A stretch of DNA of 14,405 nucleotides, taken from Gallionella sp. UBA6045. GTDB lineage: Bacteria; Pseudomonadota; Gammaproteobacteria; Burkholderiales; Gallionellaceae. The stretch is taken from contig DIYV01000090.1 of assembly GCA_002429165.1 (NCBI GenBank), positions 1 to 14,405 on the forward strand, read 5' to 3'. The notes beneath the pieces are model-generated. The model saw nothing but the letters and a program-made list of their open reading frames with translations. It had not been told where the DNA came from and did no database searches. The position numbers were made by a program, and so were the translations under genes. This document shows positions 8,011-14,405 of this stretch, in pieces (position 1 is the stretch's first letter; each line of letters begins with the position of its first letter).

Positions 8011-9924
8011 TCAGCACTCCTGCGGCTCGAAGAAGCGCAAGGCATTGCGACCTGCATTCTTGGCTTGATACATGGCTTGGTCGGCTTGCACCAGGATGAC
8101 CTCTGGAGCCTGTTGATGGCCGTTGAACAAGGTTGCCCCGATACTGGAAGTGCTACGATATTCGTGCTCGGCAAGCAGGTAAGGCGTGTTGAGCGAAGCG
8201 AGGATTTTCATGCCGACAGTTTCGGTCTGCGCCGCCGATTCAACGGCATTGTCGCTCAGGTTTTCCAGTAATACCACGAACTCATCTCCTCCAAAACGGG
8301 ATACGGTGTCACCTTCGCGCACGCAGGTTTCCAGACGTTGCGCAACCTGCTGCAGCAGCAAGTCCCCGATGCTGTGGCCGAGAGTGTCGTTGAGGGCTTT
8401 GAAATTATCCAGGTCTATGAACAGCAGTGCGCCTTGTCTGCCATTGCGCGCACTGCAAGACAATGCATGCTTGAGCCGGTCCATCAGCAACTGGCGATTC
8501 GGCAGCAGAGTGAGATGGTCGTAGAACGCCAGTTTCTTGATTTTTTCCTCTGAAGCCTTGTTCATGGTGAAGTCGACGATAGTGGCTACGTAATTCGTGA
8601 CGATGTTGTTCTGGTCTTTCACTGCAGTGATGGTAATACGCTCCGGAAAGACCTCGCCGCTCTTGCGCCGGTTCCATATCTCACCATCCCAGCCGCCGTT
8701 AGTCTCGACATCCTTCCACATAGCCTCAAAATACCCGGCATCATGCCGGTCTGAACCGAGCATCCTTGGATTCTGGCCGATGACTTCTGCAGCCGTGTAA
8801 CCGGTGATATTGGTAAAGGAACGGTTCACCCTGAGGATCACGTTATCGGCATCGGTGATCATGATGCCTTCCTGCGCTTCAAAAGCGGTGGCGGCAATTT
8901 TCAACTGCTGTTCTGCCTGCTTGCGCTCGCTGATGTCGGTGTGTGTACCTATTATCCGCAGAGGGTTTCCATCAGCATCGCGATTGAACAGCTTCCCCCT
9001 GGCCAATATCCATTTCCATGAGCCATCCTTGCAGCGCATGCGGAACTCGACAACATAGAACGGTTGGTTACCCGCAAAATAATCCCGGCCTGCGGATAAC
9101 ACGCGATCCCTGTCATCTGGATGCAAATGATCGACCCAGGCGGCCCCGCTATCCGGAAATTCATGCTCGGCGTAGCCGATCATTTGTTTCCAGCGCTTGG
9201 AATACGAGGCTTCATCGGTCTTGGGATTCCAATCCCATACCCCGTCTCCCGCACCTTCCAGTGCAAATTTCCAGCGCTCCTCGCTCTCGCGCAGTTGTTG
9301 GGTCGAAATAAAGACGCTTAAAGTGTCCGAAATACGATGTGCGATCGATGTAAAAAGTTGCAGGTCGTCCTTGTCATGGATCACCTCGCTTTCACAATGG
9401 TGCAGGCCGAATACCCAGGCATTCCCGATCTTCGGCCGCAGCGCAATCATCATTTGTGATTTGACCGAGAATTGCTCGGCAACCAGTGGCGGAAGCGGGC
9501 AATCGGTATTGGGGCCATACTGGACCGTGCCGTTGGCCCCGAGCAAATCGCTGAATATGTTGGATATACCGCTGTCCATCGGGATGTCGACACCCTGCGC
9601 GAACAGACCCGGCCATTTTGGCCGCGTATGTTCCAGGGGAACCTTCCAGGACGGCGCATCGGGATCGCAGGGATACAGGAACCAGGCGCGATCCGCATTA
9701 AAAACCTCAAGTATCAAATCCAGCACGCCACGCATGACATCTTCCATGTTCTCGCTGGCAAGACTGACTTGGGTAATCCTATCCAGGACATCCAGGAGTC
9801 GAAGGCGATACGCAAGATCATGTGGGAGTTGCTGTTCGATTTTCATTTTGGAAGATGGTATCTTGCAAGCCCGGGTTTCCATTCTGGTTTGGTGAGAATA
9901 AGCGATAAACCGGTAAACGTCCAA
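8011..9924 (-). CDS. GAF-PAS-PAS-GGDEF diguanylate cyclase
   Basis: A soluble signalling enzyme predicted to make cyclic di-GMP from two GTP. Domain order: GAF (about 45-205), PAS with a C-terminal PAC motif (about 214-335), a second PAS (about 341-453), and GGDEF (about 462-635). The active-site loop is an intact GGDEF (545-549) after RF, with the metal-ligand aspartate in LFIDLDNFK (D504). An RxxD inhibitory I-site (R536-EG-D539) sits five residues before GGDEF, so product inhibition is expected. There is no EAL domain and no membrane segment. The frame starts at TTG 9924, preceded by a short AAAGG; ATG 9882 and ATG 9846 are alternatives, all upstream of the GAF domain. recQ lies 64 bp upstream on the same strand, so read-through is possible. 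The sensed signal is unknown. Confidence 0.92.
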   Translation of the reverse strand: MDVYRFIAYSHQTRMETRACKIPSSKMKIEQQLPHDLAYRLRLLDVLDRITQVSLASENMEDVMRGVLDLILEVFNADRAWFLYPCDPDAPSWKVPLEHTRPKWPGLFAQGVDIPMDSGISNIFSDLLGANGTVQYGPNTDCPLPPLVAEQFSVKSQMMIALRPKIGNAWVFGLHHCESEVIHDKDDLQLFTSIAHRISDTLSVFISTQQLRESEERWKFALEGAGDGVWDWNPKTDEASYSKRWKQMIGYAEHEFPDSGAAWVDHLHPDDRDRVLSAGRDYFAGNQPFYVVEFRMRCKDGSWKWILARGKLFNRDADGNPLRIIGTHTDISERKQAEQQLKIAATAFEAQEGIMITDADNVILRVNRSFTNITGYTAAEVIGQNPRMLGSDRHDAGYFEAMWKDVETNGGWDGEIWNRRKSGEVFPERITITAVKDQNNIVTNYVATIVDFTMNKASEEKIKKLAFYDHLTLLPNRQLLMDRLKHALSCSARNGRQGALLFIDLDNFKALNDTLGHSIGDLLLQQVAQRLETCVREGDTVSRFGGDEFVVLLENLSDNAVESAAQTETVGMKILASLNTPYLLAEHEYRSTSSIGATLFNGHQQAPEVILVQADQAMYQAKNAGRNALRFFEPQEC

Positions 9925-9988
9925 TGGCCTTTGCAGGCATCAGGCAGGCGTTGAAGTTTCCAGAAAGAGGGCTGCTACATGTGCCGAT

Positions 9989-11836
9989 TCAAGCGGAAAA
10001 AAACTGCTCCAGTACACTCAAAAACTCCTCCCCATATCGAGTGAGCTTGGCCTGCCCGACACCACTGACCTGTGCCATTTCGTCCAGCGTGGCGGGACGG
10101 CGCTTGAGCATGTCCAGCAGCGTGCTGTCGTGGAAGATCACATAGGGCGGCACGCCCTGTTCGCGGGCGAGTTCCGTGCGTTTGGCCTTGAGGGCGATCC
10201 ACAACGGATCGTCGTTTGCGCCGGCAAAAGGTTCGCGTGATTTTGCGGTACGTTCGGCGCGTTGCGCTTTGCGTCCGGCTTTTTGAATCGCCGGATCGGC
10301 ATCGCGGCGCAGCCATACCGATTGTTCGCCGCGCAGGATCGGGCGCGCGGCTGCGGTGAGTTTGAGTCCGCCGTAGGCTTCAATGTCAGATTCCAATATT
10401 CCGCTCGCCACCAGTTGCCGATACACGCTGCTCCATTGCGCGGCGTTCAATTCCTTGCCGATACCAAAGGTGGAGAGCGCATGGTGATTGAATTTTTCGA
10501 CACGCTCGGTGGCCTTGCCGATCAGCACATCGCTCAAATGCCCCGCGCCGAAGCGCTGTCCGGTGCGGTACACGCAGGACAGCGCCATTTGCGCGGCCTG
10601 TGTCGCATCCCAGGTATCCACCGGCTCCAGACAGTTGTCGCACTCGCCGCAGTTGCCCGGATGTTCCTCGCCGAAATAGCGCAGCACGGTCTGGTGGCGG
10701 CAGGTGGTGGATTCGCAGTAGCCGAGCAGCGCGTCGAGCTTTTGCCGTTCCAGGCGTTTGCGTTCTTCGGGCGCCTCGCCGCCGTCTATCATCTGGCGCA
10801 TAGCCACCACATCGCCCAGACCATAGGCCAGCCAGGCGTTGGCGGGCAGGCCGTCGCGACCGGCGCGGCCGGTTTCCTGATAATAGCCTTCCATGCTTTT
10901 GGGCAGGTCCAGATGCGCGACGAAGCGCACGTTGGGTTTGTCTATGCCCATACCGAATGCCACAGTCGCCACCATCACCACGCCTTCTTCGCGCAGGAAG
11001 CGACTCTGATTCCTGCTGCGCGTCGCGCTATCGAGTCCGGCGTGATAGGGCAGCGCATCCCAGCCCTTTTCTTTCAGCCATGCGGCAGTCTCATCGACTT
11101 TCTTGCGCGACAGGCAATATACGATGCCCGCATCATTCTCATGTTCAGCCTCAAGAAATACTTGCAACTGATTGCGTGCATTACGTTTTTGTGTGACGAT
11201 ATATCGGATATTGGCGCGATCGAAGCTGGATACGAATTGGCGCGCCCGGTCCAGTGCCAACCGCTCGACGATCTCGCCGCGCGTTGGTGTATCGGCGGTC
11301 GCGGTCAGCGCGATACGCGGCACATCAGGGAAGCGCTCATGCAACACGGTCAGCGCACGGTATTCCGGGCGGAAATCATGGCCCCATTGCGAGACGCAGT
11401 GCGCCTCGTCGATGGCGAACAGCGCAATGGCTGAAGCTTCCTGAACCTGTTCCAGCAGGGTGAGAAAGCCCGGCATCAGCAGGCGTTCCGGGGCGACATA
11501 GAGCAGGTCGAGTTCGCCGCGCAGCAGTTGACCCTGCACTTCGCGCGCGGCATCGGCATTGATGCTGGAATTGAGGAAGGCGGCTTTGACGCCGAGCAAA
11601 CGCAACGCGTCGACCTGGTCCTGCATCAGTGCGATCAGCGGCGAAACCACGATGCCCGTACCCGGGCGCAGCAGCGCGGGAATCTGGTAACACAGCGATT
11701 TCCCGCCGCCGGTCGGCATCAACACCAGCGCATCTCCGCCCGCCACGACATGCTCGACGATCGCCTGCTGTTCGCCGCGATAGGCGGCGTATCCGAACAC
11801 GTCATGCAGTATCTGGTGGGCTGAACGGGATGTCAT
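9989..11836 (-). CDS. recQ: ATP-dependent DNA helicase RecQ
   Basis: A 3'-5' superfamily 2 DNA helicase acting in recombination and replication-fork repair. The protein is 615 aa and has the complete RecQ architecture. Motif 0 is YRGEQQ (19-24). Walker A is PTGGGKS (41-47, K46). The DEAH box is D143-EAH, followed by the [13 protein letters not shown] aromatic-rich loop. Motif VI is [10 protein letters not shown] (320-329). A zinc site uses C379, C396, C399 and C402, each one residue below the E. coli ligands. A winged-helix RQC region follows, then an HRDC domain (about 545-615). The frame extends to a GTG at 11890, adding 18 residues without family resemblance, so ATG 11836 is preferred. No strong ribosome site is visible for either. 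A TGTAAT -10-like element on the minus strand (11871-11876) could serve it. It is divergent from mlaF. Confidence 0.95.
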   Translation of the reverse strand: MTSRSAHQILHDVFGYAAYRGEQQAIVEHVVAGGDALVLMPTGGGKSLCYQIPALLRPGTGIVVSPLIALMQDQVDALRLLGVKAAFLNSSINADAAREVQGQLLRGELDLLYVAPERLLMPGFLTLLEQVQEASAIALFAIDEAHCVSQWGHDFRPEYRALTVLHERFPDVPRIALTATADTPTRGEIVERLALDRARQFVSSFDRANIRYIVTQKRNARNQLQVFLEAEHENDAGIVYCLSRKKVDETAAWLKEKGWDALPYHAGLDSATRSRNQSRFLREEGVVMVATVAFGMGIDKPNVRFVAHLDLPKSMEGYYQETGRAGRDGLPANAWLAYGLGDVVAMRQMIDGGEAPEERKRLERQKLDALLGYCESTTCRHQTVLRYFGEEHPGNCGECDNCLEPVDTWDATQAAQMALSCVYRTGQRFGAGHLSDVLIGKATERVEKFNHHALSTFGIGKELNAAQWSSVYRQLVASGILESDIEAYGGLKLTAAARPILRGEQSVWLRRDADPAIQKAGRKAQRAERTAKSREPFAGANDDPLWIALKAKRTELAREQGVPPYVIFHDSTLLDMLKRRPATLDEMAQVSGVGQAKLTRYGEEFLSVLEQFFSA

Positions 11837-11910
11837 GGGTGAATTAGGTGGCGTGGTTGAAGAGATGGGGATTACAATTCCGGGATGCACCGGCCTGGAT
11901 ACCCAGTCAG

Positions 11911-11919
11911 TGGTAATAT
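11911..11919 (+). promoter_or_regulatory. Candidate extended -10 promoter for mlaF
   Basis: The sequence TGGTAATAT is an extended -10 element (TGn plus TAATAT at 11914-11919). No good -35 hexamer lies at 16-18 bp, which extended -10 promoters tolerate. Transcription would start near 11926, about 17 bases before the ribosome site of mlaF. It is a motif match only. Confidence 0.4.
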
Positions 11920-11942
11920 TTTAACGTATGAAGAGCCGCAAC

Positions 11943-11947
11943 AGGAG
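11943..11947 (+). promoter_or_regulatory. Shine-Dalgarno site that selects a TTG start for mlaF
   Basis: AGGAG followed by TGA lies nine bases before TTG 11957 but 18 bases before the next ATG (11966). The spacing favours initiation at TTG, giving a protein that begins MSQMPENIIEV. It is the clearest ribosome site in the window. Confidence 0.65.
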
Positions 11948-11956
11948 TGAAAGATA

Positions 11957-12775
11957 TTGAGTCAAATGCCGGAAAACATCATCGAGGTTAACGACCTGCA
12001 TTTCTCCTACGGAAAGCAGAAGGTGCTGAAAGGCATCAACCTCAATATCCCGCGCGGCAAGATCGTCGGCATCCTCGGCGTCAGCGGATGCGGGAAGACC
12101 ACTTTGCTGCGCCACTTCGGCGGCCAGTTGCGGCCATCGCGCGGCAGCGTGAAGTTCATGGGGCAGGTGGTTCACGAACTCGACAACGACGAACTGTACA
12201 AGATACGCCTGGAAATGGGCATGATGTTCCAGGTGAGCGGCTTGTTCACCGACTTGTCGGTCTACGACAATCTGGCCTTCCCGCTGCGCGAGCATACCAA
12301 TCTTCCGGAAGAATTGATCCACGACCTGGTATTGATGAAGTTGCACGCCGTGGGTTTGCGCAACGCCCGTAACCTGATGCCGGGCGAGCTGTCTGGCGGC
12401 ATGGAACGCCGTGTCGCGCTGGCGCGGGCGATCGCCACCGATCCCGCGCTGATCATCTACGACGAACCGTTCGCCGGTCTCGACCCGATTTCACTCAGCA
12501 CCATCGCGAACCTGATCCGCACGCTGAACGACGCGCTCGGCGTGACCTCGGTGGTGGTGACCTATGATCTGTCGGAGTCGCTCAAGATAGTCGATTATGT
12601 GTATTTTATTCACCACGGGGTGGTCGTCGCATCGGGCGACGTTGCTGAAATGGTCGACTCGAAAGACCCGTTTGTCAGGCAATTTGTCCATGCTCAGCCG
12701 GACGGTCCGATCGCGTTCCAATACCCCAGCAAACCCTACGCGGAAGATCTGGAAATCAGCGGAACGACGATTTGA
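11957..12775 (+). CDS. mlaF: MlaF-type ABC transporter ATP-binding protein
   Basis: The cytoplasmic ATPase of the Mla system, which moves phospholipids between inner and outer membrane with MlaE, MlaD and MlaB. It is 272 aa from TTG 11957. Walker A is G41-VSGCGK47-T48, the Q-loop is in MMFQVSGLFTD, the signature is L145-SGGM149 (MlaF also has LSGGM), and Walker B is LIIYD169-E170. MlaF-specific features include GGQLRPSRG, FPLREHTNLP, and a C-terminal tail VRQF..DGP..F.YP..Y..DL, which in MlaF contributes to dimer and MlaB contacts. The H-loop position has tyrosine (VVVTY203-DLSES) instead of histidine. No mlaE, mlaD, mlaC or mlaB follows: pgi begins 13 bp downstream on the opposite strand. 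If the rest of the system exists it lies elsewhere. A related retrograde-transport or toluene-resistance (Ttg2A) name is the same family. Confidence 0.9.
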   Translation: MSQMPENIIEVNDLHFSYGKQKVLKGINLNIPRGKIVGILGVSGCGKTTLLRHFGGQLRPSRGSVKFMGQVVHELDNDELYKIRLEMGMMFQVSGLFTDLSVYDNLAFPLREHTNLPEELIHDLVLMKLHAVGLRNARNLMPGELSGGMERRVALARAIATDPALIIYDEPFAGLDPISLSTIANLIRTLNDALGVTSVVVTYDLSESLKIVDYVYFIHHGVVVASGDVAEMVDSKDPFVRQFVHAQPDGPIAFQYPSKPYAEDLEISGTTI

Positions 12776-12788
12776 TGGCTGTGGTTTC

Positions 12789-14405
12789 TTAGCGGTGATC
12801 GCGGTAATATCCGATCAGCCCGCTGGTCGATGCATCATGCCCTGCAGCTGAAACCCCGTCGCGCAATTCCGGCAGTATCTTTCCAGCCAGCTGTTTGCCC
12901 AGTTCCACGCCCCATTGGTCGAAGGGGTTGATGTTCCACACCACGCTTTGCACGAACACCTTGTGCTCATACAACGCGATCAGCATGCCCAGCGTATGCG
13001 GATCGAGTCTGTCGAACAGCAGGGTATTGGTCGGCTTGTTGCCGGGAAATACCTTGTGCGGCAGCAGGGCTTCCAGCGCCCCGCCTTGCAAGCCCTGCGC
13101 TTCCAGTTCGGCACGTGCTTCAGCGGCGGTCTTGCCGGCCATCAGTGCCTCGGTCTGGGCAAAGCAGTTGGCGAGCAGGATGTTGTGGTGTTCGCCGAGC
13201 GGGTTCTGGCTGTGCAGCGGGGCAAGGAAATCCGCCGGTATCATGCGCGTGCCCTGGTGGATAAGCTGGTAGAAGGCGTGCTGGCCGTTGGTGCCGGGTT
13301 CGCCCCACATCACCATGCCGGTGTCGTAATCCACCGGGTTGCCGTCGCGATCCACGCGCTTGCCGTTGCTTTCCATCTCCAGTTGTTGCAGATAGGCGGG
13401 GAAGCGGTGCAGGTATTGGTCGTAGGGAAGCACCGCATTGGAGCCTGTTGCGAAGAAGTTGCCATACCATACGCCGAGCAACCCCATCAGCACCGGCATG
13501 TTCTTGTCCGGCGGGGCATTGCGGAAATGTTCATCCATCGCATATGCGCCGCCCAGCAATTCCTCAAAACGATCCATGCCCACATACAGCGCGATGGGCA
13601 ACCCGATGGCCGACCACAACGAATAACGCCCGCCCACCCAATCCCAGAACTCGAACACGTTTTGCGGATTGATGCCAAACTTTGCGGTGGCTTCGAGGTT
13701 GGTGGAGACGGCGGTGAAATGTTTCGCCACGGCCTGCTCATCACCCAATTCCGAGACCAGCCATGCCCGCGCGGAATGGGCATTGGTCAGGGTTTCCTGC
13801 GTCGTAAAGGTTTTCGAACTGACGATGAACAGCGTGGTTTCGGCATCCAGATTTTTCAGTGTTTCGACCAATTGCGTGGCGTCCACATTGGAAACAAAAT
13901 GCGCGCGCAAGGCCGGGTTGGCATAGTGTTTGAGTGCTTCGCACACCATCAGCGGGCCGAGATCGGAACCACCGATGCCGATATTGACGATGTCGCGGAT
14001 AGCCTTGCCGGTGTGGCCGGTATGTTTGCCGTTGCGCACCGCGTCGGAGAAGTTGCGCATCAGTCCCAGCACACGCCGTATATCCGGCATCACGTCCTTG
14101 CCGTCCACCAGCACCGGCCGTTCGGAGCGGTTGCGCAATGCGGTATGCAGCGCGGCGCGGTGCTCGGTTGAATTGATCTTGTCGCCGCCGAACATGCTTT
14201 CGATGCTGGCCGATAATCCGGATTGCTCGGCCAGCGCAACCAGCAATTTGATCGTTTCGGTACTGATACGATTCTTGGAGTAATCGAATAGCAGGTTGAT
14301 GGAACTACTGGTGATACTACTAGCCATCTGACTAGGCTGTCCAACAACGACAGCCGAGTCATTGGTTATAGCAATTCGACTTGGCTGCCCAACAACGCCA
14401 GCCAA
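12789..14405 (-). CDS. pgi: Glucose-6-phosphate isomerase (5' end unresolved at window edge)
   Basis: Interconverts glucose-6-phosphate and fructose-6-phosphate in the cytoplasm. Family motifs are intact: [17 protein letters not shown], signature [40 protein letters not shown] with the catalytic glutamate, [17 protein letters not shown] with the catalytic histidine region, and signature [14 protein letters not shown] with the catalytic lysine. The stop is TAA (12791-12789). The 5' end is unclear. The frame stays open to base 14405, where the edge codon is TTG, and an internal ATG at 14327 would give 512 aa but has no ribosome site. The ~40 residues before DYSKNRI lack the usual Pgi N-terminus (the W..L..H and LF..D..RF motifs) and instead hold two tandem repeats ([16 protein letters not shown]) and a serine-rich stretch. 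The true start may lie beyond the window. Confidence 0.93.
   Translation of the reverse strand: MAGVVGQPSRIAITNDSAVVVGQPSQMASSITSSSINLLFDYSKNRISTETIKLLVALAEQSGLSASIESMFGGDKINSTEHRAALHTALRNRSERPVLVDGKDVMPDIRRVLGLMRNFSDAVRNGKHTGHTGKAIRDIVNIGIGGSDLGPLMVCEALKHYANPALRAHFVSNVDATQLVETLKNLDAETTLFIVSSKTFTTQETLTNAHSARAWLVSELGDEQAVAKHFTAVSTNLEATAKFGINPQNVFEFWDWVGGRYSLWSAIGLPIALYVGMDRFEELLGGAYAMDEHFRNAPPDKNMPVLMGLLGVWYGNFFATGSNAVLPYDQYLHRFPAYLQQLEMESNGKRVDRDGNPVDYDTGMVMWGEPGTNGQHAFYQLIHQGTRMIPADFLAPLHSQNPLGEHHNILLANCFAQTEALMAGKTAAEARAELEAQGLQGGALEALLPHKVFPGNKPTNTLLFDRLDPHTLGMLIALYEHKVFVQSVVWNINPFDQWGVELGKQLAGKILPELRDGVSAAGHDASTSGLIGYYRDHR
14335..14355. repeat. Palindromic repeat, copy A
   Basis: GGCTGTC and GACAGCC form a perfect 7-bp inverted repeat around the 7-base loop CAACAAC. 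With flanking ACT (14331-14333) and AGT (14357-14359) the stem becomes 10 pairs plus one A/G mismatch. Its 21-bp core matches copy B at 19 positions. It lies in frame at the start of the pgi reading frame. Confidence 0.85.
14383..14403. repeat. Palindromic repeat, copy B
   Basis: The second copy lies exactly 48 bp from copy A with the same CAACAAC loop. Its outer arms TTGGCTG (14381-14387) and CAGCCAA (14399-14405) form a perfect 7-bp stem that ends at the last base of the window. The two differences from copy A both fall at the sixth stem pair, leaving a C/C mismatch. Similarity to copy A continues into the flank on the pgi-downstream side (about 10 of the next 14 bases), then fades. More copies may lie beyond the edge. 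Confidence 0.8.

Noticed and set aside
10262..11434. 390-residue open frame antisense to recQ
   Set aside because: The recQ frame carries all helicase motifs across this stretch; the antisense product resembles no family.
12915..14171. 418-residue open frame antisense to pgi
   Set aside because: It lies entirely inside pgi, whose motifs are intact, and its translation shows no recognisable domain. Long antisense frames are expected opposite GC-rich codon-biased genes.
14335..14405. CRISPR array at the right edge
   Set aside because: Only two units are visible, the repeat core is 21 bp and imperfect, the similarity continues into the intervening sequence, and the units are in frame with pgi; no cas gene is nearby.

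Overview
The window looks like chromosomal DNA of a Gram-negative proteobacterium. A TamB-type outer-membrane assembly protein and a MlaF-type lipid-transport ATPase both imply an outer membrane. The GC content appears mid-50s by eye, and the gene set would suit a betaproteobacterium (for example a Nitrosomonadales or Gallionellaceae relative). That lineage is an inference from gene content and family resemblance, not from a marker gene.

Layout: positions 1-873 hold the 3' end of tamB (+). After a 257-bp gap with a plausible sigma-70 promoter comes a glycogen block on + (1131-7888): a DUF3417-type alpha-glucan phosphorylase, glycogen synthase glgA, and a second, classical glycogen phosphorylase. 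The next two genes are on the minus strand: a GAF-PAS-PAS-GGDEF diguanylate cyclase (8011-9924) and, upstream of it, a full-length recQ helicase (9989-11836). recQ is divergent from a stand-alone mlaF (11957-12775, +). mlaF ends 13 bp from the stop codon of pgi (12789-14405, minus), whose 5' end reaches the right edge of the window.

The glycogen genes form one unit: GlgA extends alpha-1,4-glucan from ADP-glucose, the two phosphorylases release glucose-1-phosphate, and Pgi links glucose-6-phosphate with fructose-6-phosphate. glgB, glgC, glgX and pgm are not in the window. The diguanylate cyclase, RecQ and MlaF are not obviously connected to this pathway.

Most of the window is ordinary core genome. 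The main unexplained structure is at the right edge. Two tandem 48-bp units, each with a palindromic core, lie in frame at the start of the pgi reading frame, where the conserved Pgi N-terminus should be. Smaller oddities are a tyrosine in place of the expected H-loop histidine of MlaF, and mlaF standing without mlaEDCB. I found no convincing new defence, mobile or RNA system, no CRISPR array and no tRNA or rRNA.
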